From Oscillospiraceae bacterium (lineage in GTDB: Bacteria; Bacillota; Clostridia; UMGS1810), in NCBI GenBank assembly GCA_015069015.1, contig SVJK01000013.1:1-39568 (forward strand): a stretch of DNA of 39,568 bases, written 5' to 3'. Of the stretch, positions 16,093 through 22,407 are shown in pieces (the stretch's first letter is position 1; each line of letters begins with the position of its first letter). The notes below the pieces were generated by a model. It searched no databases. It saw only the letters and a program-made list of their open reading frames with translations, and was not told the DNA's origin. The translations under genes and the position numbers were made by a program.

Positions 16093-16944
16093 ATGACCGA
16101 ATCCGATTTTTCAATTAATTACACCGGACTGGGTGGCGCGATACAATTATTTTCATCATTAACAAACAATGCTCAGCCAAACAGCGAATTTGAAGTACAC
16201 ACGCATTACAATGAATTTGAAGTTTATTATTTTTTACAGGGTGATTTATATTTCTCTTTTGAAGGGAAGCGCTATTGCGTGGAAGAAGGTTCGATGATTA
16301 TAATAGCAAACGGTATGCTTCATCGTCCTATTATAAAAAATTCCTGCAGATATTACAGAAAGCGAATTTTATTCACGAAAGAAATATTTGGCCGATTTAA
16401 CATTTCGGATTTTGAACTATATTCCATCCTTTTAAAAAGGAAATTGTTAATTGTTGACAGTATATCTGTTGAAAAATTTCAATTAGGCAAAATATTTGAG
16501 GAAATAGAACAATCTCTTTCATTAAATACTCTCTATGAGGATTATTCTTCTGCTTTTTCTCTTTTAACATTATTAATAAAGGCAGAGAAAAACAGTATAT
16601 CATATAACTTTAATCAGCATTGCGTATATAGCACAAAAACTATGGAAATCATAAAATTTATAGACGAAAATCTGTCTGAAGATTTAAGTTACAAAAAACT
16701 GTCGCAGCATTTCTTTATGTCAGAAAAAAATTTGTATAAATTTTTTAAAAAAGAGACCGGGTTCACGTTAGGTAATTACATCAATGAACGCAGAATTATT
16801 AAAGCACAATCACTTTTGAATGCAGGTGAAAGTGCCTGCGTCGCTGCCTTAAATTCAGGATTTTGCGACTACTCTGTTTTTTACAGAAGTTTTTTGCGCA
16901 AGGTTGGAATCACGCCAATGGAATATATCAAAAATTTAAAATGA
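16093..16944 (+). CDS. AraC-family transcriptional regulator with cupin sensor domain
   Basis: A 283-residue regulator. The N-terminal cupin (about 35-90: VHTHYNEFEVYYFLQGDLYF, CVEEGSMIIIANGMLHRP) should bind a small ligand. The C-terminal pair of HTH motifs (about 185-283) includes LSYKKLSQHFFMSEKNLYKF and VAALNSGFCDYSVFYRSFLR, ending in VGITPMEYIK, the classic AraC/XylS close. AAGGGAG precedes the ATG. It is transcribed away from the PHP/metallophosphoesterase pair, suggesting local control. A hairpin terminator overlaps its stop codon. Confidence 0.92.
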   Translation: MTESDFSINYTGLGGAIQLFSSLTNNAQPNSEFEVHTHYNEFEVYYFLQGDLYFSFEGKRYCVEEGSMIIIANGMLHRPIIKNSCRYYRKRILFTKEIFGRFNISDFELYSILLKRKLLIVDSISVEKFQLGKIFEEIEQSLSLNTLYEDYSSAFSLLTLLIKAEKNSISYNFNQHCVYSTKTMEIIKFIDENLSEDLSYKKLSQHFFMSEKNLYKFFKKETGFTLGNYINERRIIKAQSLLNAGESACVAALNSGFCDYSVFYRSFLRKVGITPMEYIKNLK

Positions 16945-16966
16945 CTTGAAAGTGACAGTCATTTTT
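16938..16966 (+). terminator. Terminator overlapping the stop of the AraC-type gene
   Basis: AAAATGACT (16938-16946) pairs perfectly with AGTCATTTT (16957-16965) around a 10-nt loop, followed by T-rich DNA. The stop codon (16942-16944) lies inside the left arm. Confidence 0.6.
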
Positions 16967-17045
16967 AAGTTTTTGTTTCTTCATTTCATAGGAATTTTGA
17001 GTAACATTTTTCCATTCACGATTTGTTTAAAATATTAAAGGTGAG

Positions 17046-17309
17046 TTGTCGAAAACACCAATCTATAAATATTTGGATGATGCAAAGAACTTTTCCCCTT
17101 TACAGATGGAGCAATATTTAAATAGAATGCAACCTTTTTATATTCGAATTTGTATTATATGTAAGGAAACATTTTCCTTTAAAAAACGGCGGAATACTAT
17201 GAAACAGTTTGGAGTACAAAATGAAAAGATATCCGGATTTTGGCTTGATGTTTTGATATATGGTAAAATATGGATATTCATGCTATTTCATAAGGAGTGG
17301 AAACGATGA
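17046..17309 (+). CDS. Doubtful small open frame before the secretion locus
   Basis: An 87-codon frame starting at TTG, with AAAGGTGAG too close ahead to be an ideal ribosome binding site. Its stop overlaps the ATG of the next gene as ATGA, which would be normal for coupled genes. The product (SKTPIYKYLDDAKNF, FSPLQMEQYLNRMQPFY, then a basic KKRR stretch) matches nothing I recognise. It may be a real small protein, a decayed gene or chance. The rest of 16967-17305 shows no other clear feature. Confidence 0.25.
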   Translation: MSKTPIYKYLDDAKNFSPLQMEQYLNRMQPFYIRICIICKETFSFKKRRNTMKQFGVQNEKISGFWLDVLIYGKIWIFMLFHKEWKR

Positions 17310-17563
17310 AGAAAATCATAGTGTTAATACTTACAATCGCTGTACTGATTGCCATATCTTCAGTGGTGTATGGAAAAGATTCAAAAATCCATGATGGCGT
17401 TTACAGAGGTGAGAAATGGGGACTTGATTTTGGAAAACCGGAGAATAACAAAATAATAATTTTTCCGCAGGATAGAGCGGAACCGAAAGTGTACGGAAAT
17501 GGTTATGTAGGTCGTATTGGAATTTATGAAAAGGAATACGAAATAACCCTGTTAGGTCAGTAA
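17306..17563 (+). CDS. Small exported protein of unknown function
   Basis: An 85-residue protein. Residues 1-24 form a Sec signal peptide (KKIIVLILTIAVLIAISSVVYG). The mature part of about 60 residues (KDSKIHDGVYRGEKWGLDFG, then PQDRAEPKVYGNGYVGRIGI) has no cysteine and looks like a small beta-rich domain. I recognise no family. The ATG at 17306 is chosen over GTG at 17297 because AAGGAG lies just before. Its stop codon overlaps the strong AAGGAGGT (17562-17569) of the serpin gene, so the two are probably one operon and may work together at the cell surface. Confidence 0.75.
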   Translation: MKKIIVLILTIAVLIAISSVVYGKDSKIHDGVYRGEKWGLDFGKPENNKIIIFPQDRAEPKVYGNGYVGRIGIYEKEYEITLLGQ

Positions 17564-17576
17564 GGAGGTACATATA

Positions 17577-19895
17577 ATGAAAAAGTTATTATCAATCATT
17601 TTAGCAATCATGATGTTTTTTTCAATGTCAAGGGTAACTTTCGCAGACGGAATTGACGGCCCAATGCAGAAAGCAATAATTAAAGTCGGAACAAGTGCTG
17701 ATTTTAAGCCTTTCGAGTATTATGATGAAAATGGTGAACTTACCGGTTTTGATATTGACCTTATGAATTATGTCGGTGAAAAAATAGGATTTGACATTGA
17801 GTTTGTTAATATGTCATTTGACAAACTCATTCCGGCAGTTGTTAGTGGTGAGATTGATTGTGCTATTTCTGCTATTTCGGTTACGGAGGAAAGAGATAAC
17901 ATAATAGATTATTCAAGAGAGTATTTGAAAACATATAATATCACTTTTGATGAAAATGGCAACCGTTCTACAAAGCATGGCGAACAATATGCAATAGTGT
18001 TCAGAGAAGGCCTGGCAGGTTCGCCATATGAGGAATTGTCAGAGCCGACAGGTGATGAAACTTTGTATATATTGATTGACAAAGCACTGCGTGAGTTATC
18101 AGATGACAGGACAGTGATGAAACTCATAGAAAAATATGAACTCAATAAGCCGCTGGATGAAAGCACTGTTAATGTTAAATACAGCGCAATTATGGGAGAC
18201 GGTGATCCGGGTGCAAATACGGATGACTCGGAACCAATAACTTCTGCAACATCTGTTGAGGCAAGTGAGTGGGCTTGGGCTGACATTGACAAAGCACACG
18301 CACTTAATATAACAAATGCCGGTGGAAACTATAACTTCCCCGGAGCAATCACCCGTGAAAAGTTTTGCGAACTTGCATATAATTATGTTTCAGAATTCGG
18401 TAACCTTCCGGTTGATGACGGACATATTGTTTTTGTGGATACGGACAATATGAAAGTTCGTATTCTTAACACAATGGGAATTATAAAGGGTAAATCTAAA
18501 GCGCAATTTGCCCCCAATGACTTGTTAACCCGTGAAGAAGCGGCAACAATATTAAACCGTCTTATAAACATAGTGCATCCTGATTTGGTAAGCACAGAAT
18601 TGTATTATGAATTTTCGGACAACGCACAAATTTCCGATTGGGCGATGAGTGCTGTTCAGAGGATCTGCAATATGGGCATTATGAAAGGTGTTGGGAACAA
18701 TAACTTTGCTCCGAAGGAGAATTACACCACAGAGCAGGCTATTGTAACTCTCGTAAGAGTATATGCAAGTTCCGGCATCAGTAAACCTGATAACATGACC
18801 TTTGCGGATAAATTAAAATCACAGATGCCGACAAATACGAACTATATGTTCTCGCCGTTGTCAATCAAAATGGCTTTTGCTATGGCGGCAAACGGGGCTG
18901 ACGGAAATACTAAAACAGAGATTTTGAATACTTTGGATATTGACAACTTGGATGAATATAATGAGTATGCAAAAAAACTTATTGAAGGCTATCAGAAAGC
19001 AGACATACTAAAACTTGATATTGCAAATGCACTTTGGATTAACAAAACCAACACCACACAAAAATTTTCTGAAAGTTACCAAAACACTCTCGAAAATTTT
19101 TATGACGCTGAAGTGAACAGTTCAACCCGGGATAAGATTGCGGGCGAAATTAACAGTTGGGTAAAAGAAAAGACAAACGATAAGATAGACGGCATCATAA
19201 CAGATGAATTGGCACAAGATGAGCGTTTTATTATGGCACTTTTGAACGCTGTATATTTCAAAGGGGCATGGCAGAATGAATTTGATGAAGATGCAACAAA
19301 GAAAGACATTTTTACCGACAGAAATGGTGCTGAAAAACAGACGGACTTTATGAACGAAACCGCATACTATGGCTATTACAACGAAAACGGCACTGAAGTT
19401 CTGGCACTTCCATATAAAAACAGAGTTTATGATGAAACAGCAGAAGAAATGCTTTCCTATGATTTTGATGTTTCAATGTATTTAATAAGGGGTGACTATA
19501 GCGAAAATACTTTATCAGGTCTTATTGAAAACAAAAGTCTTGCAAACAAAAGAATAAAACTCAGTATTCCTAAATTCGAAAGTGAGTTTGACACATCTCT
19601 TATAGATATTATGAATAACCTCGGTGTTGTGGATGCTTTTGAAGACAAGAAAGCAGATTTCAGAAAGATGTTTGATAAGGGAAATATGTATTTGATGGCG
19701 GCTATGCATAAAACGTATATCAAGGTTGACGAAAGAGGAACTGAAGCTGCAGCAGTTACAGGTTTATTTGGAGGTACTACATCTGTGCCGCCTGAACCGA
19801 TTGTTGTGAAGTTTGATACTCCGTTTACCTATGTTATCCGTGATGATGCAAATGGTGAAATATTATTTATGGGAGAATATGCCTTTGTAGAATAA
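17577..19895 (+). CDS. Exported SBP_bac_3-like / SLH-repeat / serpin fusion protein
   Basis: A 772-residue secreted multidomain protein. Residues 1-23 are a signal peptide. About 33-192 resemble a family-3 solute-binding domain (IIKVGTSADFKPFEYYDENG, LTGFDIDLMNYVGEKIGF, DKLIPAVVSGEIDCAISAIS, SVTEERDNIIDYSREY), but the middle of lobe 2 is missing. About 230-397 are three SLH-like repeats (WADIDKAHALNITNAGG, ILNTMGIIKGKSKAQFAPND, ICNMGIMKGVGNNNFAPKEN), which in relatives bind secondary cell-wall polymer. About 407-772 are a full serpin: MFSPLSIKMAFAMAANGADG, ALLNAVYFKGAWQNEF, the inhibitory hinge DERGTEAAAVT (718-728) and FTYVIRD-to-ILFMGEYAF at the end. Serpins trap serine or cysteine proteases as covalent complexes. 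Wall-anchored protease inhibition is inferred. Confidence 0.9.
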   Translation: MKKLLSIILAIMMFFSMSRVTFADGIDGPMQKAIIKVGTSADFKPFEYYDENGELTGFDIDLMNYVGEKIGFDIEFVNMSFDKLIPAVVSGEIDCAISAISVTEERDNIIDYSREYLKTYNITFDENGNRSTKHGEQYAIVFREGLAGSPYEELSEPTGDETLYILIDKALRELSDDRTVMKLIEKYELNKPLDESTVNVKYSAIMGDGDPGANTDDSEPITSATSVEASEWAWADIDKAHALNITNAGGNYNFPGAITREKFCELAYNYVSEFGNLPVDDGHIVFVDTDNMKVRILNTMGIIKGKSKAQFAPNDLLTREEAATILNRLINIVHPDLVSTELYYEFSDNAQISDWAMSAVQRICNMGIMKGVGNNNFAPKENYTTEQAIVTLVRVYASSGISKPDNMTFADKLKSQMPTNTNYMFSPLSIKMAFAMAANGADGNTKTEILNTLDIDNLDEYNEYAKKLIEGYQKADILKLDIANALWINKTNTTQKFSESYQNTLENFYDAEVNSSTRDKIAGEINSWVKEKTNDKIDGIITDELAQDERFIMALLNAVYFKGAWQNEFDEDATKKDIFTDRNGAEKQTDFMNETAYYGYYNENGTEVLALPYKNRVYDETAEEMLSYDFDVSMYLIRGDYSENTLSGLIENKSLANKRIKLSIPKFESEFDTSLIDIMNNLGVVDAFEDKKADFRKMFDKGNMYLMAAMHKTYIKVDERGTEAAAVTGLFGGTTSVPPEPIVVKFDTPFTYVIRDDANGEILFMGEYAFVE

Positions 19896-19908
19896 GGAGA
19901 TATGCTTA

Positions 19909-19959
19909 ATGAAAAGATTATTATCAATGATTTTAAATAGAAAAGATAATGTTAAATGA
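19909..19959 (+). pseudogene. Relic of a second signal-peptide gene start
   Basis: Just after the serpin gene, AAGGAG is followed by an ATG at 19909 and a 16-codon frame, MKRLLSMILNRKDNVK. It closely resembles the first residues of the serpin protein (MKKLLSIILA) at both DNA and protein level. The coding sequence then stops and a terminator follows. This looks like the surviving 5' end of a duplicated paralogue whose body has been deleted. Confidence 0.5.
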
Positions 19960-19964
19960 GAAAT

Positions 19965-20000
19965 AGCCTATCACTCCGAAAAAGTGATAGGCTGTTTATT
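19965..20000 (+). terminator. Terminator of the serpin locus
   Basis: AGCCTATCACT (19965-19975) pairs perfectly with AGTGATAGGCT (19983-19993) around a 7-nt loop, followed by GTTTATT. The 11-bp perfect stem makes this a convincing intrinsic terminator. Confidence 0.85.
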
Positions 20001-20144
20001 TACTGTATAGGAAACTTCGTTATAACCTCCCATATAAAACTATACTCCGGCATATAAGGTCGCGTTACATTATATGATTTTTCTTCATAAATTGACACAT
20101 GTGGTGTTCGTAATAATTAAAAACCATTAAAAATAAAAAAATGC

Positions 20145-20173
20145 TTGCAATTTGGAAACATTTGTGTTATTAT
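20145..20173 (+). promoter_or_regulatory. Probable SigA promoter of the rimP-nusA-infB operon
   Basis: TTGCAA at 20145-20150 and TATTAT at 20168-20173 are separated by 17 bp, with TATAAT overlapping slightly downstream. They lie about 85 bp before rimP. The rest of 20001-20144 holds no recognisable gene. Confidence 0.6.
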
Positions 20174-20200
20174 AATAAAGTAAATATTGTACTTGTGATT

Positions 20201-20228
20201 AGAGTGGGTTGAAAAACCCACTCTTTTC
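20201..20228 (+). promoter_or_regulatory. Terminator-like leader hairpin upstream of rimP
   Basis: AGAGTGGGTT (20201-20210) pairs perfectly with AACCCACTCT (20215-20224) around a GAAA tetraloop, followed by TTTC. It lies between the promoter and rimP, about 28 nt into the predicted transcript, where a terminator could only act as an attenuator. NusA, encoded in this operon, is known to act at such hairpins, so feedback control is a reasonable inference. Confidence 0.7.
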
Positions 20229-20258
20229 GTTAGTCCGTTATCCGAAAGGAGTGATAGA

Positions 20259-20729
20259 ATGGCAGACAATAAAGTAACACAGACTGTTTTTGAAATTGCC
20301 TCGCCAATAGCCCTTGCCAACAATTGCTTTGTTGACGATGTGGAATTTAAAAAGGAAGGCCCTGACTATGTTTTAAGGGTCATCATTGATGTTGATGATG
20401 AAAAAGGCGGAGTATCCATTGACCAGTGCGAAGCGGTCAGCAAAGCATTAAGTGACATACTTGACGAAAAAGACCCCATAACCCAAGCCTATATGCTTGA
20501 AGTTTCATCTCCTGGCATTGACAGGGAACTGAAAAAGGATAAAGATTTTGAAAGGTTTGCCGGACGTGATGTGGACGTTAAACTATACAAAGCCATAAAC
20601 GGTCAGAAAATCATAACTGCAAAACTTTTGGGGCTCGATAACGGAATCATTAAATTAGAGTCAGGCAAAGAGACATTGGAACTTGAAAAATCCTCTGTTG
20701 CATCTGTCAGACTTGCAATAATATGGTAA
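20259..20729 (+). CDS. rimP: Ribosome maturation factor RimP
   Basis: A 156-residue RimP (formerly YlxS/DUF150), which helps assemble the 30S subunit in the cytoplasm. The N-terminal domain has LANNCFVDDVEFKKEGPDYV and VSIDQCEAVSKALSDILDEK. The linker has LEVSSPGIDRELKKDKDFER, the family's most conserved motif, and the C-terminal SH3-like domain has VDVKLYKAINGQK. AAAGGAGTGAT precedes the ATG. It is the first gene of the nusA-infB operon. Confidence 0.94.
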   Translation: MADNKVTQTVFEIASPIALANNCFVDDVEFKKEGPDYVLRVIIDVDDEKGGVSIDQCEAVSKALSDILDEKDPITQAYMLEVSSPGIDRELKKDKDFERFAGRDVDVKLYKAINGQKIITAKLLGLDNGIIKLESGKETLELEKSSVASVRLAIIW

Positions 20730-20756
20730 AAAATACAGAAGGGAATGGTAAACAAA

Positions 20757-21797
20757 ATGAACAGCGAATTTTTAACAGCATTAAACGAAATTGAAAAAGA
20801 AAAAAACATCTCAAAAGACCTTATTCTTGATGCAATAGATGCTGCACTTGTGTCTGCATACAAAAGAAACTACAACACAAATCAGAATAATGTCCTTGTA
20901 AACATTGACAGAGAATCAGGCGAAGTAAAAGTTTTTGTCTGCAAAGAAGTTGTGGAAGAAGTTCAGGATTCCTTGTGCCAGATTTCTCTTGATGATGCAA
21001 AAAACATCAGCGGAACATATGAAATCGGTGACGTTGTAAACATTGAAGATACTCCTGCGGCATTTGGAAGAATTGCAGCCCAGACTGCAAAACAGGTTGT
21101 GCTTCAGAGAATCAAAGAAGCAGAAAGAAATCTCATATATGACGAATTTTCCGAAAAAGAGCATAAAGTTGTAGTAGGAACAATTCAGAGAATTGAAAAA
21201 AGAAATATATATCTTGATATCGGAAAAACAGAAGCATATCTTGCTCCCGGTGAACAGGTGAGCACAGAAAGTTACAATTTCCATCAGAGATTAAAGGTGT
21301 ATGTAACAGAAGTAAGAAAAACAACAAAAGGACCTGTTGTTAACGTATCCCGTACACGTCCCGCTCTTGTTGCCAAACTTTTTGCAGAAGAAATTCCCGA
21401 AATTGCAGACGGAGTTGTTGAAGTTAAAAGTGTTTCAAGAGAAGCGGGCTCAAGAACAAAAATTGCAGTATGGTCAAATGACAAAAATGTCGATCCCATA
21501 GGTGCATGTATCGGTGCAAAAGGAACCCGTGTTCAAAATTTGTGGATGAACTGGGCGGTGAAAAAATTGACATCGTACGCTACAGCGAAGATCCTGCAGA
21601 ATTTATCCGTGCAAGTCTTAATCCTGCAGAAGTTGTATCTTTGGAAGTTAACCCCGAAGAAAAAGAAGCACATGTTATTGTGCCTCATCATCAACTTTCT
21701 CTTGCAATCGGCAAAGAAGGCCAGAATGCACGTCTTGCCGCAAGACTCACAGGATATAAAATCGACATCAAAAGCGATGCCGAATAAGGCAGGGTGA
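20757..21797 (+). CDS. nusA: Transcription factor NusA, main portion (frameshifted gene)
   Basis: NusA binds RNA polymerase and nascent RNA to control pausing, termination and antitermination. The N-terminal domain ([20 protein letters not shown]), the S1 domain ([20 protein letters not shown]) and the start of KH1 ([30 protein letters not shown]) are read in this frame. Homology is lost at AAAATTT (21535-21541), after which the frame gives unrelated residues to 21797. The remainder of KH1 and KH2 continues in another frame (21506-21787). The ATG at 20757 fits the family start (MNSEFL); an ATG at 20745 is only 1 bp from GAAGGG. Together the parts equal a normal NusA of about 345 residues. Confidence 0.92.
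   Translation: MNSEFLTALNEIEKEKNISKDLILDAIDAALVSAYKRNYNTNQNNVLVNIDRESGEVKVFVCKEVVEEVQDSLCQISLDDAKNISGTYEIGDVVNIEDTPAAFGRIAAQTAKQVVLQRIKEAERNLIYDEFSEKEHKVVVGTIQRIEKRNIYLDIGKTEAYLAPGEQVSTESYNFHQRLKVYVTEVRKTTKGPVVNVSRTRPALVAKLFAEEIPEIADGVVEVKSVSREAGSRTKIAVWSNDKNVDPIGACIGAKGTRVQNLWMNWAVKKLTSYATAKILQNLSVQVLILQKLYLWKLTPKKKKHMLLCLIINFLLQSAKKARMHVLPQDSQDIKSTSKAMPNKAG
21506..21787 (+). CDS. nusA: Transcription factor NusA, KH-domain C-terminal portion (frameshifted gene)
   Basis: From about 21542 this frame carries the rest of Nus[21 protein letters not shown], then [16 protein letters not shown] and [20 protein letters not shown], the end of KH1 and the KH2 domain with its GKEG RNA-binding loop, ending KIDIKSDAE. 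It has no ribosome binding site of its own and should be read as one gene with the segment above. Restoring one base in the AAAATTT run would join them as RVQ-(N/K)-(I/F)-VDELGG. Confidence 0.85.
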   Translation: MYRCKRNPCSKFVDELGGEKIDIVRYSEDPAEFIRASLNPAEVVSLEVNPEEKEAHVIVPHHQLSLAIGKEGQNARLAARLTGYKIDIKSDAE

Positions 21798-21801
21798 GGT
21801 T

Positions 21802-22080
21802 ATGGCCCGCAAAGAGAAAAACACACGAATGTGTGCAGGGTGCAGACAATGTAAGATAAGGTCTGAACTCATAAGAATATATAAACTGTCTGACGGCAGT
21901 ATATCGGCATCGTTTAATAACAGTTTTGACGGAGGCAGAGGACTTTATATTTGTCCTAATGAAAAATGCTTTGAAATGGCAGTGAAGAAAAAAAGTTTTT
22001 CAAGAAGTTTCAAATGCGAACTTCCCGAAAGCGTATATGCCCAAATAGAAGAATTTGTAAAACCCGAAGATGTGGAGTGA
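21802..22080 (+). CDS. ylxR: YlxR-family nucleic-acid-binding protein (RnpM-like)
   Basis: A 92-residue basic protein with the YlxR signature RMCAGCRQCKIRSELIRIYK, then GGRGLYICPNEKCFEMAVKK. The family is always found between nusA and infB in Firmicutes; a Bacillus member has been linked to RNase P modulation. GGTGAGG precedes the ATG. It starts 14 bp after nusA and ends 5 bp before the L7Ae-type gene. Confidence 0.9.
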   Translation: MARKEKNTRMCAGCRQCKIRSELIRIYKLSDGSISASFNNSFDGGRGLYICPNEKCFEMAVKKKSFSRSFKCELPESVYAQIEEFVKPEDVE

Positions 22081-22085
22081 TATGA

Positions 22086-22403
22086 ATGAAAAAAGCACTC
22101 GGACTTTTAGGCCTTGCCAAAAGGGCAGGAAGAGTTTCAAGCGGCGAAAGTGCCTGTAAAGAGGCAATAAGATTTGGCTCGTCATATCTTATCTTGCTCG
22201 CAAAAGATGCAAGTGCCAACACAAAAAAGAATATCACAGACAGTTGCAGTTTCTATGATGTCCCATATGCTGAAATTGCAGACAAAGAAACTCTCGGCGG
22301 TGCAATAGGCAATTTTTATAATGCCGTTGTATCGGTAAATGATGAGGGTTTTGCAAAAGGAATATTAAACCATATTCAGGCTAATATTAAGGAAGGTGAG
22401 TGA
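22086..22403 (+). CDS. ylxQ: L7Ae-family ribosomal protein YlxQ
   Basis: A 105-residue L7Ae/L30e-type RNA-binding protein: [54 protein letters not shown]. Relatives bind kink-turn RNA. The ATG at 22086 has GGAGTGAT ahead, overlapping the ylxR stop. Its 3' end carries the ribosome binding site (AAGGTGAG) of infB. Confidence 0.9.
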   Translation: MKKALGLLGLAKRAGRVSSGESACKEAIRFGSSYLILLAKDASANTKKNITDSCSFYDVPYAEIADKETLGGAIGNFYNAVVSVNDEGFAKGILNHIQANIKEGE

Positions 22404-22407
22404 TAAT

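Noticed and set aside
20092-20120. TTGACA as a second promoter before rimP
   Set aside because: The -35 is perfect, but at 16-18 bp spacing the -10 candidates (TAATTA, AATTAA, ATTAAA) are poor. The TTGCAA/TATTAT pair at 20145-20173 is better.
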